Positions 56,651-64,000 of a DNA stretch of 64,000 nucleotides are shown in pieces (positions within the stretch are counted from its first letter, which is position 1; every line of letters begins with the position of its first letter). A program made the translations under genes and the position numbers. Under the pieces are notes generated by a model. That model saw only the letters and a list, made by a program, of their open reading frames with translations. It searched no databases and was not told where the DNA came from. This DNA comes from Anaerolineales bacterium (GTDB taxonomy: Bacteria; Chloroflexota; Anaerolineae; Anaerolineales; Villigracilaceae). The stretch spans positions 248,001-312,000 of the forward strand of contig JAEURJ010000013.1 of NCBI GenBank assembly GCA_016789305.1, written 5' to 3'.

Positions 56651-57406
56651 TTATACAAGTTCCCCGCGTTTCTTTAATTCCCACAGTTGTACGATAATTA
56701 ATCCACTAAATATAATACTGAAGTATGGGAGTCCGTGGCCAAGAATGACATCAAAACCTGCATTGACGAAAACAGCAATACAATAAAGCCAAAGCGCCAG
56801 TATTTTTCCACTTTTAAGTAATCTCGAACAGATGTATGTGATAACACCAAAAAATACATCAAAAAGTCCTTCTGTAAAAATGGTGCTTGTGAGTTCTGAA
56901 TATGGTGAGGAATTCATATACAGGCTTACAGCGGATAAGCAGTTGATTGCTCCGCTCACAAAAATGATTATGCCGAGAAACGCGAAGGCCTTGGCTAAAT
57001 CCTCCTTCTTTAGGTTTTGTTGATTTGCGGTGGATGTGTTTTTATAAGAAATGTCTTTTGATTTATTTTCAAGTAATTGCATCAACTTGTTGAATTGTTT
57101 TTTATAAATGGCGGCTGGGCCAATTGCAAAACCGCGGGGAACTGGGGCTTTATAACCTTTCCAGAAACTTCCCTTTGACTCCGGAGTCATCCCTTTTGGA
57201 GCGAGCCAAGCATTTATTATCACACTCTCATATTGATTTTCAATTACCAGCCAGGCGGTAATGAGGCGAATATTCTTTGAATATACAGTTCTTGCTTCGT
57301 TCGCCTCATGTACGGAGAACTTTGTTTCTGTAACCCAGGATTGGACAATTTCAAGAAACTCAGCAGGTTGGATCTTGAGCTCGACTATCGTAGTTGCATC
57401 TTCCAT
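56651..57406 (-). CDS. Hypothetical membrane protein with soluble N-terminal domain
   Basis: Protein of 251 aa. The N-terminal 130 residues look soluble (IQPAEFLEIVQSWVTETKFSV, RLITAWLVIENQYESVIINAW), ending in a helical charged linker. Four TM helices follow (FAFLGIIIFVSGAINCLSAV, FTEGLFDVFFGVITYIC, ALWLYCIAVFVNAGFDVIL, FSIIFSGLIIVQLWEL). Composition is more AT-rich than its neighbours. Start 57406 follows GGGAGA. No family recognised. Confidence 0.65.
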   Translation of the reverse strand: MEDATTIVELKIQPAEFLEIVQSWVTETKFSVHEANEARTVYSKNIRLITAWLVIENQYESVIINAWLAPKGMTPESKGSFWKGYKAPVPRGFAIGPAAIYKKQFNKLMQLLENKSKDISYKNTSTANQQNLKKEDLAKAFAFLGIIIFVSGAINCLSAVSLYMNSSPYSELTSTIFTEGLFDVFFGVITYICSRLLKSGKILALWLYCIAVFVNAGFDVILGHGLPYFSIIFSGLIIVQLWELKKRGELV

Positions 57407-57504
57407 GTTTGTTATCTCCCAATGTTTTTTGATACAAGAAAAACTTGACAACGATGTATTATATTTGCTTTTATTGGTTTGCAGCGATGTGATTGACCTG
57501 AAAA

Positions 57505-58470
57505 CTAATTCAACACTTGCTTTAGATTGGCAATTCCGTCTTTCAAAATCTGCGCTGATCGTTCCAGTGCCGCCTGTTCTTCAGATGCCAACTCTGTTTG
57601 AACGATCCGTTTGATGCCGCTCTGGCCCACGATACAGGGGACGCTTAAGCAAACATCTTTTAAACCATACTCGCCCTCAAGATACGTGGAAACTGTCAAC
57701 ACACTGTTTTGATCTTGCAAAATAGTTCCCACAATACGTGCCAGTGACATGCCGATGCCAAAATACGTGGCGCCCTTGTAATTGATGATGTGATACGCGG
57801 ATTCCTTCACTTCACGCGCGATGCGTTCGCGCTCGCCGTGCCAGTCTTTGCATTTGCCGCATACCGGGCAATAATTGTCGATCGATGTTCCAGCCACATG
57901 CGTCATCGACCACGCCGCCACTTCACTATCACCGTGTTCCCCGAGAATATAAGCATGGACATTGCCAACATCCACCTTGCAATGCTGACTAATGAGATAA
58001 CGAAAGCGGGCGCTGTCGAGTACGGTGCCCGATCCGATCACTCGATTCTTCGGCCAGCCCGAACGCTTCAACGCGACATGAGTCAGGATGTCCACGGGAT
58101 TGCTCGCCAGCAATAGCACAGCCTGTGACTTTTGCGCCACGATCTCATCGACAATTGATTCGATCATCGCGGCATTTTTCTGTAGAAGATTTAATCTTGA
58201 CTCACCCGGCGCTTGTTTTGCCCCCGCCGTGACAACGATCACCTGTGCGTCGGCGTAATCGCGTTTATCTCCCGCGCGAATTTGCACGGACGGATAAAAG
58301 GGCAGCCCATGCGCGAGGTCAAGAGCCTGCCCTTCAGCGAAATCGGAGTTCGCATCCAATAAAACGATTTGATCGGCCAATCCTTTTTGTGCCAGCGCAT
58401 ATGCAAAGGTTGACCCCACTGCGCCCGCGCCTACAATTACAACTTTTCGAGAATTCCAAAGCGTATCCAT
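57505..58470 (-). CDS. ldh: L-lactate dehydrogenase
   Basis: NAD-dependent LDH of 321 aa. The nucleotide fold begins VVIVGAGAVGSTFAYALAQKG. The specificity loop is TAGAKQAPGESRLNLLQKN, where Gln (not Arg) at the substrate-discriminating position indicates lactate rather than malate. LLLASNPVDILTHVAL, SGTVLDSARFRYLIS and the catalytic His in ILGEHGDSEVAAWS follow. The segment YCPVCGKCKDWH is a Cys-rich insertion seen in some LDHs. AAGGA lies upstream of the ATG. Activation by fructose-1,6-bisphosphate cannot be judged. Confidence 0.9.
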   Translation of the reverse strand: MDTLWNSRKVVIVGAGAVGSTFAYALAQKGLADQIVLLDANSDFAEGQALDLAHGLPFYPSVQIRAGDKRDYADAQVIVVTAGAKQAPGESRLNLLQKNAAMIESIVDEIVAQKSQAVLLLASNPVDILTHVALKRSGWPKNRVIGSGTVLDSARFRYLISQHCKVDVGNVHAYILGEHGDSEVAAWSMTHVAGTSIDNYCPVCGKCKDWHGERERIAREVKESAYHIINYKGATYFGIGMSLARIVGTILQDQNSVLTVSTYLEGEYGLKDVCLSVPCIVGQSGIKRIVQTELASEEQAALERSAQILKDGIANLKQVLN

Positions 58471-58522
58471 TTCATTTTCCTTTTCGTTACCTATAAAGTA
58501 TTTTGTCTGCCCAGGTATTTCC

Positions 58523-59071
58523 TTAGTTGCTTCGTTGCAGCTTTTGAATACGATCCATCTCCTTCATCACATCTTCCGGATGGACGTTTTTCTCCAGGTC
58601 CAGTAATTCCTGATCGGCATCGTTCTCGATGCCTAGCTTGTCCTGGATTTCATCCAGCATTTTTAAGGCGCGGGTGAGTTCATGTTCGGTCAGCAAATTC
58701 ATTTGCAGGTCCAGATCGGCGCGGCGGTCCGCTTCTGCACTCAATCGATTTTGGCTGATTAATACAAAGGTCGCCAGAAAAATAGCCTCAAGCGAAACCA
58801 CCATGGTCAATAGACCAAATGGATAGTGATCGAACGGTTTGAAGCCAAAATAGCCAAGGTTGATCAGGATCCAAACAGCAAACCAAGCCACATGAAAATA
58901 AATAAAGTACATGCGCCCTGAAAAATCGGTAATGAGGTCGGCGAGGCGCTCCTCTCTTGTGCGTTGGCTGTCCGTCGTACGACGGATTTTTGCGATTGTT
59001 TGAATATTTTGTTCGATGATCTTTGCAAGTCGAACATCCTGCTTGTTTGCTTTTGATTTTCTGCGCACCAT
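58523..59071 (-). CDS. DUF1003 membrane protein
   Basis: Protein of 182 aa in the DUF1003 family. The basic N-terminus (VRRKSKANKQDVRLAK) is followed by RTREERLADLITDFSGRMYFIYFHVAWFAVWILIN and the second TM FGLLTMVVSLEAIFLATFVLISQNR. ADRRADLDLQMNLLTEHELTRALKMLDEI is the family's cytoplasmic coiled tail. Function unknown; family members are small two-TM proteins. Start 59071 has AGGAG upstream and a TATAAT box at 59110-59105. Confidence 0.85.
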   Translation of the reverse strand: MVRRKSKANKQDVRLAKIIEQNIQTIAKIRRTTDSQRTREERLADLITDFSGRMYFIYFHVAWFAVWILINLGYFGFKPFDHYPFGLLTMVVSLEAIFLATFVLISQNRLSAEADRRADLDLQMNLLTEHELTRALKMLDEIQDKLGIENDADQELLDLEKNVHPEDVMKEMDRIQKLQRSN

Positions 59072-59104
59072 GTGTAATCTCCTGCAGCAAAGCGAATGGG
59101 CAAT

Positions 59105-59110
59105 ATTATA
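59105..59110 (-). promoter_or_regulatory. -10 box of DUF1003 gene
   Basis: TATAAT on the minus strand, 33 bases before ATG 59071; the leader contains AGGAG. Confidence 0.5.
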
Positions 59111-59115
59111 GCCTG

Positions 59116-59150
59116 TAAAAATTGAGAGGCAGTCAACTTGACTGCCTCTC
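59116..59150 (-). terminator. Terminator after DUF1801 gene
   Basis: GAGAGGCAGTCAA/TTGACTGCCTCTC near-perfect stem (59124-59150), followed on the minus strand by AATTTTTAC. It lies just past the DUF1801 stop and upstream of the DUF1003 promoter. Confidence 0.78.
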
Positions 59151-59163
59151 ACAGGAATTTCTT

Positions 59164-59532
59164 TTATTTCTTTTTCTTGATCTTTTTTAAATTCTCGGTG
59201 ACCCGATATTTCACGATCCTGCTGATGAGTTTCAACGGCATCGGCTTGTCAATTGGGAATTGGACCGACCCTTTTGCGCCTTCATAAACGGACAATTCCT
59301 TTTTGAACGCTTCAATCCCGCTCGGGGTTGGGTAGAACCCAATGTGATTTTTATACGCCGCGAAATGGACCAGATTTCCGTTCAGGAAAAATGTCGGCAT
59401 CTGGTAGCTGATCTTTTCCTCAGCCTCCGGCGCAGACTCTTTGATCGCCGCCCTGACTTCGTTCAATATCTCTTGTGTTTCCTTTGGAAAAGTAGCAATA
59501 TATTCGTCGATTGTGTTGAAACTATTTTTCAT
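59164..59532 (-). CDS. DUF1801 (YdhG/iron chaperone-like) protein
   Basis: Protein of 122 aa in the DUF1801 family, sometimes annotated as an intracellular iron chaperone frataxin-like (YdhG). It starts FNTIDEYIATFPKETQEILNEVRAAIKESAPEAEEKISYQMPTF (family core), then LVHFAAYKNHIGFYPTPSGIEAF, and PMPLKLISRIVKYRV near the end. The C-terminus is Lys-rich. AAGGAG precedes the ATG. Function in this organism is not established. Confidence 0.85.
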   Translation of the reverse strand: MKNSFNTIDEYIATFPKETQEILNEVRAAIKESAPEAEEKISYQMPTFFLNGNLVHFAAYKNHIGFYPTPSGIEAFKKELSVYEGAKGSVQFPIDKPMPLKLISRIVKYRVTENLKKIKKKK

Positions 59533-59660
59533 GAACTACTCCTTATATTCCCTTTCATTTGGCAAAATGAAAAATTAACCAGACGATTTTCCATAAAATA
59601 TCCCGCGTGCAGGCATTATACGCCCACGGATTAAAAATTCGGAAATCCCATTTTCTCTGG

Positions 59661-59666
59661 TAAAAT
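59661..59666 (+). promoter_or_regulatory. -10 box upstream of rpsP
   Basis: TAAAAT about 95 bases before rpsP; the leader between includes AAGGAG directly before the start. No clear -35. Confidence 0.35.
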
Positions 59667-59760
59667 ACAGCCCGCGATTTCAGTTCGCCACCCTTTCCGG
59701 CCTATCTGAAACGTAGCGTGCCCAGTATGGGTATAAAAAATCATAAGGAGCAAGTATACA

Positions 59761-60105
59761 ATGGTAAGAATTCGTTTACGTCGTATTGGTCTTAAAGGCC
59801 AACCCACGTACCGCCTGGTGGCAGCCGATAAAGAAGCCCCTCGCGATGGTCGCTTTTTGGAAATTTTGGGCGTTTACAACCCCCGCACCAACCCTGCGAC
59901 AATCCACTTAAAGGAAGATCGCATCTTCCACTGGATGAAGAACGGCGCTTTGCCGACCGAATCTGTGGCTCAGATCTTCAAGAGTTCCGGTACACAGGAT
60001 CGCTTTGAACGCCTCAAGAAGGGCGAGTCCCTCGAAGCGCTTGTCGCCGAAGCCGCTGCCGCTGAAGTCAAGCGCGCTGCCCCTGTCCGCACCAGCAAGA
60101 GTTAA
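59761..60105 (+). CDS. rpsP: 30S ribosomal protein S16
   Basis: Small ribosomal subunit protein (114 aa). It starts VRIRLRRIGLKGQPTYRLVAADKEAPRDGRFLEILGVYNPRTNPATIHL, unmistakable S16, then DRIFHWMKNGALPTESVAQIFK. The tail is Ala/Glu/Lys-rich (AEAAAAEVKRAAPVRTSKS), a common extension in this phylum. AAGGAG is 10 bases upstream. First gene of rpsP-khpA-rimM-dprA-manC. Confidence 0.97.
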   Translation: MVRIRLRRIGLKGQPTYRLVAADKEAPRDGRFLEILGVYNPRTNPATIHLKEDRIFHWMKNGALPTESVAQIFKSSGTQDRFERLKKGESLEALVAEAAAAEVKRAAPVRTSKS

Positions 60106-60111
60106 TACATA

Positions 60112-60149
60112 GAGACCCTAAAGGTTTTCGAAAACCTTTAGGGTCTTCT
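60112..60149 (+). terminator. Intercistronic hairpin after rpsP
   Basis: A near-perfect palindrome, GACCCTAAAGG to CCTTTAGGGTC (60114-60145), with central TTTTCGAAAA, followed only by TTCT. Its weak T-run suggests partial termination or mRNA processing between rpsP and khpA. Confidence 0.6.
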
Positions 60150-60163
60150 GAAAGAAGTGTCTA

Positions 60164-60397
60164 ATGAAAGAACTCATTGAATACATCGCCAAGTCCCTCG
60201 TTGATCATCCCGAAGAGGTCGCTGTCAAACAAAACGGCGGCGGCAACCGCATCCGCGTGGAGTTGAGCGTTGCCAAAGAAGATATGGGACGTGTGATCGG
60301 TAAAGGCGGCAAGGTGGCGAATTCCATTCGGGCTCTGCTTCGAGTGGCGGCTGAACGCGAAGGTAAACAAGCCACGCTGGATGTAACGGAACCCTAA
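60164..60397 (+). CDS. khpA: KH domain RNA-binding protein (KhpA)
   Basis: Single KH domain of 77 aa. It starts KELIEYIAKSLVDHPEEV. The GxxG loop is in VIGKGGKVANSIRALLRVAA, and the protein ends QATLDVTEP. Homologues (KhpA/YlqC) bind sRNAs and mRNAs and sit between rpsP and rimM in many genomes, as here. Its stop overlaps the rimM start by one base (TAATG). Confidence 0.92.
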   Translation: MKELIEYIAKSLVDHPEEVAVKQNGGGNRIRVELSVAKEDMGRVIGKGGKVANSIRALLRVAAEREGKQATLDVTEP

Positions 60398-60933
60398 TGG
60401 CCGCGGAAAAAGAGACAGGCTCGCCAAAAGGCGAGTCTATTTATTTGGCAATCGGATACCTGCGCCGTCCGCATGGCGTGAGCGGCGAGATCATCATGGA
60501 CCTGCATACGGATTTCCCGGATCGCATCAAGTCTGGACGAAAGATCTATATCGGCGATAAGCACGAAGCTGTCACCTTCGACACGGTTCGTGAACACAGC
60601 AACAGCCTGTTGATCAGTTTTCGCGGATACGACACTCCTGAAGCAGTTGGCCGCTTTCGTAATCAGTGGGTGTACGTCAAGGCAAAGGAAGTCCCGCCGC
60701 TGCCGGAAGGTCAACATTATCAATATGAATTCATTGATCTTGAAGTGGTCGATGATCACGGCAATGCACTTGGCAAGATCGCGGAGATCTTGGAAACCGG
60801 TGCGAACGATGTCTATGTAGTCCGCGATGAGACTGGAAAGGAAATACTTCTCCCTGCCATTCCATCGGTCATTCTTGAAGTGGATATGGAATCCCGCAAA
60901 ATGAAAGTCCATTTACTTGCGGGCTTGATCTAA
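60397..60933 (+). CDS. rimM: Ribosome maturation factor RimM
   Basis: Assembly factor for the 30S head that binds S19 (178 aa). The N-terminal RimM domain has IYLAIGYLRRPHGVSGEIIMDLHTDFPDRI and LLISFRGYDTPEAVGRFRNQWVYV. The PRC-barrel C-terminal domain starts YQYEFIDLEVVDDHGNALGKI and ends ILEVDMESRKMKVHL. It overlaps khpA by one base. The usual following gene trmD is absent. Confidence 0.94.
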   Translation: MAAEKETGSPKGESIYLAIGYLRRPHGVSGEIIMDLHTDFPDRIKSGRKIYIGDKHEAVTFDTVREHSNSLLISFRGYDTPEAVGRFRNQWVYVKAKEVPPLPEGQHYQYEFIDLEVVDDHGNALGKIAEILETGANDVYVVRDETGKEILLPAIPSVILEVDMESRKMKVHLLAGLI

Positions 60934-60935
60934 TA

Positions 60936-60967
60936 AAATGATGAACGCGCAGCGTTCATCATTTTTC
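60936..60967 (+). terminator. Terminator after rimM
   Basis: AAATGATGAACGC (60936-60948) pairs with GCGTTCATCATTT (60952-60964), then TT and CTTC. Confidence 0.82.
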
Positions 60968-61006
60968 TTCGTGCAACTTTGTGCTCTTTGTGGTTAAATG
61001 CTCTTC

Positions 61007-62119
61007 ATGGACGACAAAAAATATTGGATCGGTTTCAATCTCATCAAAGGCATAGGCGCAGTCCGCATGCAGGGACTCGTTGCGTACTTTGGTGATATGG
61101 AAACTGCCTGGAATGCAGATCCCGCTTTGTTGGCTGAGGCAGGCCTCGGCGCGAAAGTGATCGAACGAGTCCTTTCGGCGAGAGAAACTGTTAACCTGGA
61201 TCAAGTGTGGGAGAGAATCGAGTCGCAGGGAATTAAGATTCTCACATGGGGTGACGAAGAATATCCGGGCCGCTTAAAAGAAATCGATCAACCGCCGCCG
61301 GTCTTATACATCCGCGGCGATTATTTGCAGGATGATCTGTTTGCCGTTGCGATTGTTGGCACGCGCAAAGTGACTCCGTATGGCAGGCAGGTGACGGAGG
61401 AGATCGCTTCGTTTCTCGCCGCCAATGGAATGACCGTGATCAGCGGGCTTGCGCGCGGCGTGGATGCGATCGCGCATCAAACTGCGCTGAAAGCTGGCGG
61501 CCGCACGATCGGCATTCTCGGCTCTGGAGTGGATAAGATCTATCCGCCTGAGCATCGCGCGCTGGCCGATCAAATGATGCAGCGCGGTGCGATCATCAGC
61601 GATTATGCCGTGGGCACGCCGCCGGATGCATCGAACTTCCCGCCGCGCAATCGGATCATTTCCGGATTGTCTTTGGCAGTGGTTGTCATCGAAGCCGCAG
61701 AAACCAGCGGTGCATTGATCACAGCAGAGTTTGCCGCCGAACAGGGACGTGAAGTCTTCGCCGTGCCGGGCAGCATTCTTGCCCCGCAGAGCAAAGGCAC
61801 TAATAAGTTAATTCAAAACGGTGCGCAGCCGTTGTTGACTCCCGCCGATCTGATGCAGGCATTGGATTTGACTCGTGTCGGCGCGCAAAAATCCGCTCGA
61901 AAGATCCTGCCTGCGGATGAGACTGAAGCGCGCGTTTTGAATGTGTTGGGAAGTGAACCTCTGCATGTCGATGAGATCCGCGAACAAGCCGGCTTGCCAA
62001 TTGAAAAAATATCTGCTACCCTTGCGCTTATGGAATTAAAGGGGATGGTTCGTCAGGTGGGCGGCATGAATTATGTAGCCATGCGTGAGGAACAATCTGA
62101 ATATAAGGTTGATCAATAA
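61007..62119 (+). CDS. dprA: DNA-processing protein DprA
   Basis: Loads RecA on incoming single-stranded DNA during transformation (370 aa). An N-terminal HhH-like part (WIGFNLIKGIGAVRMQGLVAYFG) precedes the Rossmann-fold DprA core: YPGRLKEIDQPPPVLYIRGD, AIVGTRKVTPYGRQV, VISGLARGVDAIAHQTALKAGGRTIGILGSGVD, FPPRNRIISGLSLAVVVIEAAETSGALITA and GREVFAVPG. A C-terminal winged-helix domain follows (DEIREQAGLPIEKISATLALMELKGMVRQVGG). Start 61007 is chosen because TTAAAT lies 7 bases before it; the ATG at 60998 overlaps that box. Confidence 0.92.
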   Translation: MDDKKYWIGFNLIKGIGAVRMQGLVAYFGDMETAWNADPALLAEAGLGAKVIERVLSARETVNLDQVWERIESQGIKILTWGDEEYPGRLKEIDQPPPVLYIRGDYLQDDLFAVAIVGTRKVTPYGRQVTEEIASFLAANGMTVISGLARGVDAIAHQTALKAGGRTIGILGSGVDKIYPPEHRALADQMMQRGAIISDYAVGTPPDASNFPPRNRIISGLSLAVVVIEAAETSGALITAEFAAEQGREVFAVPGSILAPQSKGTNKLIQNGAQPLLTPADLMQALDLTRVGAQKSARKILPADETEARVLNVLGSEPLHVDEIREQAGLPIEKISATLALMELKGMVRQVGGMNYVAMREEQSEYKVDQ

Positions 62120-62120
62120 A

Positions 62121-63212
62121 ATGCCAGAACATCAGTACGCAGTGATCATGGCGGGCGGTGGCGGTACACGCCTGTGGCCCGTTTCAAGAAAAGAAAAACC
62201 CAAGCAGTTGCTTCCATTGATTGGGCAGGAAACCTTGTTTCAAAGTACGGTTGCGCGCTTGAAGGATATGTTTCCGCCCGAGCGCATTTTGGTGGTGACG
62301 GTCGATGAACAGGCTCAGGAGATGAAGCAGCAGGTGCCTGAGATCCCTGAGGAAAATTATTTAATTGAACCCGGTCCGCGCGGCACGGCCTCTGTGGTGG
62401 GATTGGCGGCGATGGTTTTGCAAAAGCGTGATCCGCAGGCCACGATGGCGATTTTGCCATCCGATCATTTCATCCGCAATGTGGACTTGTTCCACTATTT
62501 GTTGAAAGCCGCCTTTGAAGTGGCAGACGATGGGTATCTTGTCACGTTGGGTATTACCCCAACCGCTCCTTCCACTGCCTATGGCTATATCCAACAGGGC
62601 AAGTCCCTGGATGGTAGTTATAAATACCCTGTGTATTCTGTGAAAAAATTCATTGAAAAACCCAATGAGGAAACTGCGCAGAAATTACTTCGCTCCGGCG
62701 ATCACTCCTGGAACAGCGGTATGTTCATATGGTGTGCGGATACCATCATGAAGGAAATTCATTCACAAATGCCCAGCCTCGGTACAACGCTGGATGTGAT
62801 CGAAAAATCATGGGGCACATCTGCCCAGGACGAAGTGTTGAATAAAAATTGGCTTGACCTAAAAAACGAAACGGTTGATTACGGTATTATGGAAAAAGCT
62901 GAACGTGTGGCTGTCCTGCCGGCGGGCGGTCTGGGTTGGAGCGATGTGGGTTCGTGGTCGTCATTGTTCGAAGTTTTACTGCCTGATATGAACGGTAATA
63001 TTGCCACCAATGCAGTTTTACATTTGGGGCACGAAACACACAATACATTGGTATATGGCGGGCATGATCGTTTGATCGTGACTATCGGCGTGGATGACAT
63101 GGTGATCGTCGATACCGGAGATGCATTACTGGTTTGTAAGACTGACCAATCGCAAAAAGTAAAGGAAGTGGTGGAGCATTTGCGGAAACACAGGCAGGAG
63201 AACTTCTTATAA
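62121..63212 (+). CDS. manC: Mannose-1-phosphate guanylyltransferase
   Basis: Makes GDP-mannose from mannose-1-phosphate and GTP for glycan synthesis (363 aa). The nucleotidyltransferase signature is VIMAGGGGTRLWPVSRKEKPKQLLPL at residues 7-32. Then come AILPSDHFI, TAPSTAYGYIQQG, VKKFIEKPN and SWNSGMFIWCADT, and the C-terminal VLPAGGLGWSDVGSWSSLFE. There is no isomerase (ManA) fusion. The ATG follows the dprA stop by one base. It may serve the glycosyltransferases encoded earlier. Confidence 0.93.
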   Translation: MPEHQYAVIMAGGGGTRLWPVSRKEKPKQLLPLIGQETLFQSTVARLKDMFPPERILVVTVDEQAQEMKQQVPEIPEENYLIEPGPRGTASVVGLAAMVLQKRDPQATMAILPSDHFIRNVDLFHYLLKAAFEVADDGYLVTLGITPTAPSTAYGYIQQGKSLDGSYKYPVYSVKKFIEKPNEETAQKLLRSGDHSWNSGMFIWCADTIMKEIHSQMPSLGTTLDVIEKSWGTSAQDEVLNKNWLDLKNETVDYGIMEKAERVAVLPAGGLGWSDVGSWSSLFEVLLPDMNGNIATNAVLHLGHETHNTLVYGGHDRLIVTIGVDDMVIVDTGDALLVCKTDQSQKVKEVVEHLRKHRQENFL

Positions 63213-63273
63213 CAAAGCGTGCAGTTTTGATAGGATGGTAGAGGCAAAAAACCACTTTCCAAAATTGACATTT

Positions 63274-63301
63274 GCAAAAAAACGAAAAACTGCTGTAGAA
63301 T
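63274..63301 (+). promoter_or_regulatory. Possible topA promoter
   Basis: TTGCAA (about 63273-63278), 18-base A-rich spacer, TAGAAT (63296-63301). Initiation near 63308 would leave a long leader of about 138 bases before topA; nothing else is recognised in that leader. Confidence 0.4.
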
Positions 63302-63445
63302 GTCCATCCCGTATCCTTACGGGGTGGATTTGTGTTATCTGCGATATCACCGTGATTTATTGAGAATTCAGATCTTCATAATTACGGCCGGTTCGATTGT
63401 GACTGGTTATTTGGAACGAAGCGCGTGTATCGCGCTGGAGGATTG

Positions 63446-64000
63446 ATGGAAGCATATTGTATGAAGTGTAAGACCAAACGGGAGATCACCGACCCTGTTG
63501 CCGGCTTTAATGCCAAAGGCTCGGCGGTTACCACCGGTATTTGTCCCGTTTGTGGAACGAAACTCTATCGCATGGGTAAAACAGATGCCCATGCTGGTTT
63601 GATTCCACCGCCGAAACCTGAAAAGGTGGAAGTGCGCGAAGGCAAGTTGGTGATCGTGGAATCGCCTGCAAAAGCAAAGACCGTGGGGCGTTATCTTGGT
63701 AAAGGATATACCGTCCGCGCATCAGTTGGGCATGTGCGTGACTTGTTGAAGTCGCAACTCTCCGTGGATGTGGAAAATAATTTTGAGCCCAAGTACCGTG
63801 TGCCGAATGAAAAGAAAGTGGTTGTAAAGGAACTAAAGCAACTAGCGAAGAAAGCGGAGGAAATTTTCCTCGCAACCGACCCCGACCGTGAAGGTGAATC
63901 GATTTCATGGCATCTGCTCGAAGCTGCGCAGATCGAACCTGAACGCACCAAACGTGTAGTCTTTCATGAAATTACTGCCCCTGCTGTTGCAGAGGCGTTC
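63446..64000 (+). CDS. topA: DNA topoisomerase I TopA with N-terminal zinc finger (partial)
   Basis: Type IA topoisomerase that relaxes negative supercoils; the first 185 residues are present and the gene continues past the window. Residues 1-44 form a zinc-finger module ([10 protein letters not shown], then [14 protein letters not shown]; four Cys in two CxxC), like DUF5679, which is absent from E. coli TopA. The TOPRIM domain follows: [34 protein letters not shown] (Glu of VESPAKA) and [17 protein letters not shown] (DxDxE metal site). HEIT, the start of domain II, is visible. GGAGGA precedes the ATG. Confidence 0.93.
   Translation, partial: MEAYCMKCKTKREITDPVAGFNAKGSAVTTGICPVCGTKLYRMGKTDAHAGLIPPPKPEKVEVREGKLVIVESPAKAKTVGRYLGKGYTVRASVGHVRDLLKSQLSVDVENNFEPKYRVPNEKKVVVKELKQLAKKAEEIFLATDPDREGESISWHLLEAAQIEPERTKRVVFHEITAPAVAEAF

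Noticed and set aside
1..64000. tRNA or rRNA genes, prophage or IS elements
   Set aside because: I scanned intergenic gaps by eye and found no cloverleaf, rRNA core, transposase or integrase; tRNAscan-SE and Infernal would be the decisive checks.

Overview
The window looks like chromosomal DNA from a Chloroflexota bacterium, most likely class Anaerolineae. This is inferred from protein character, not from a database search. Supporting signs are secreted proteins with Thr/Pro-rich linkers, a TopA with an N-terminal zinc finger, an FtsX-type exporter paired with a secreted CARDB-like protein, a single TatA/B plus TatC pair, and a promoter style in which the -10 box lies only 6-8 bases before the start codon. 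Genes are dense and sit in short operons on both strands. No rRNA, tRNA, CRISPR array, prophage or intact IS element was found.

Layout. 1-4921 (minus): peptide/nickel-type ABC transporter (partial binding protein, two permeases) behind a YtcJ-type amidohydrolase. 5014-7520 (plus): mnmA, a small membrane protein, DedA, VanZ. 7552-14688: penicillin-acylase-family hydrolase, a large polytopic membrane protein, a multidomain secreted glycosidase-like lipoprotein. 14727-17718 (minus): fabG-asp23-nusB-tatA/B-tatC. 17827-22220 (minus): a broken small membrane gene, a DUF1461 protein, a fused MFS/spermidine-synthase-like protein, a GT39-type glycosyltransferase. 22338-28942 (plus): PaiB-like protein, a Yip1/ABC ATPase/CARDB/FtsX exporter operon, PilZ, VOC and ABM proteins. 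28984-33400 (plus): an attenuator-controlled aminotransferase, then a two-domain carboxylate-amine ligase/M20 hydrolase. 33433-45349: GNAT, histidine phosphatase, FN3/SH3b surface protein, rarA, two MDR oxidoreductases, a frameshifted ridA, STAS protein, EamA transporter, HAD hydrolase, TPR membrane protein. 45383-50596 (minus): split CoA-transferase with an alpha/beta hydrolase, tam, P5C dehydrogenase. 50774-53879: a thioredoxin-like lipoprotein with an in-frame UGA, an ion-channel-like protein, an MFS transporter. 54147-64000: ffh, LLM oxidoreductase, lactate dehydrogenase, rpsP-khpA-rimM-dprA-manC and the start of topA.

Most notable signals. (1) A thioredoxin-fold lipoprotein reads continuously through a UGA exactly where the first Cys of its CxxC motif should be. 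A stem-loop matching the bacterial SECIS pattern follows, so it is a strong UxxC selenoprotein candidate. (2) Before the aminotransferase there is a complete attenuator: a promoter, a Thr-rich leader peptide that appears to begin at the transcription start, an antiterminator and a terminator. (3) A recurrent leaderless promoter architecture fixes several start codons. In one case the start codon lies inside a 40-base palindrome. (4) Two genes carry visible frameshifts: ridA, and a small membrane gene broken at a perfect 20-bp inverted repeat.
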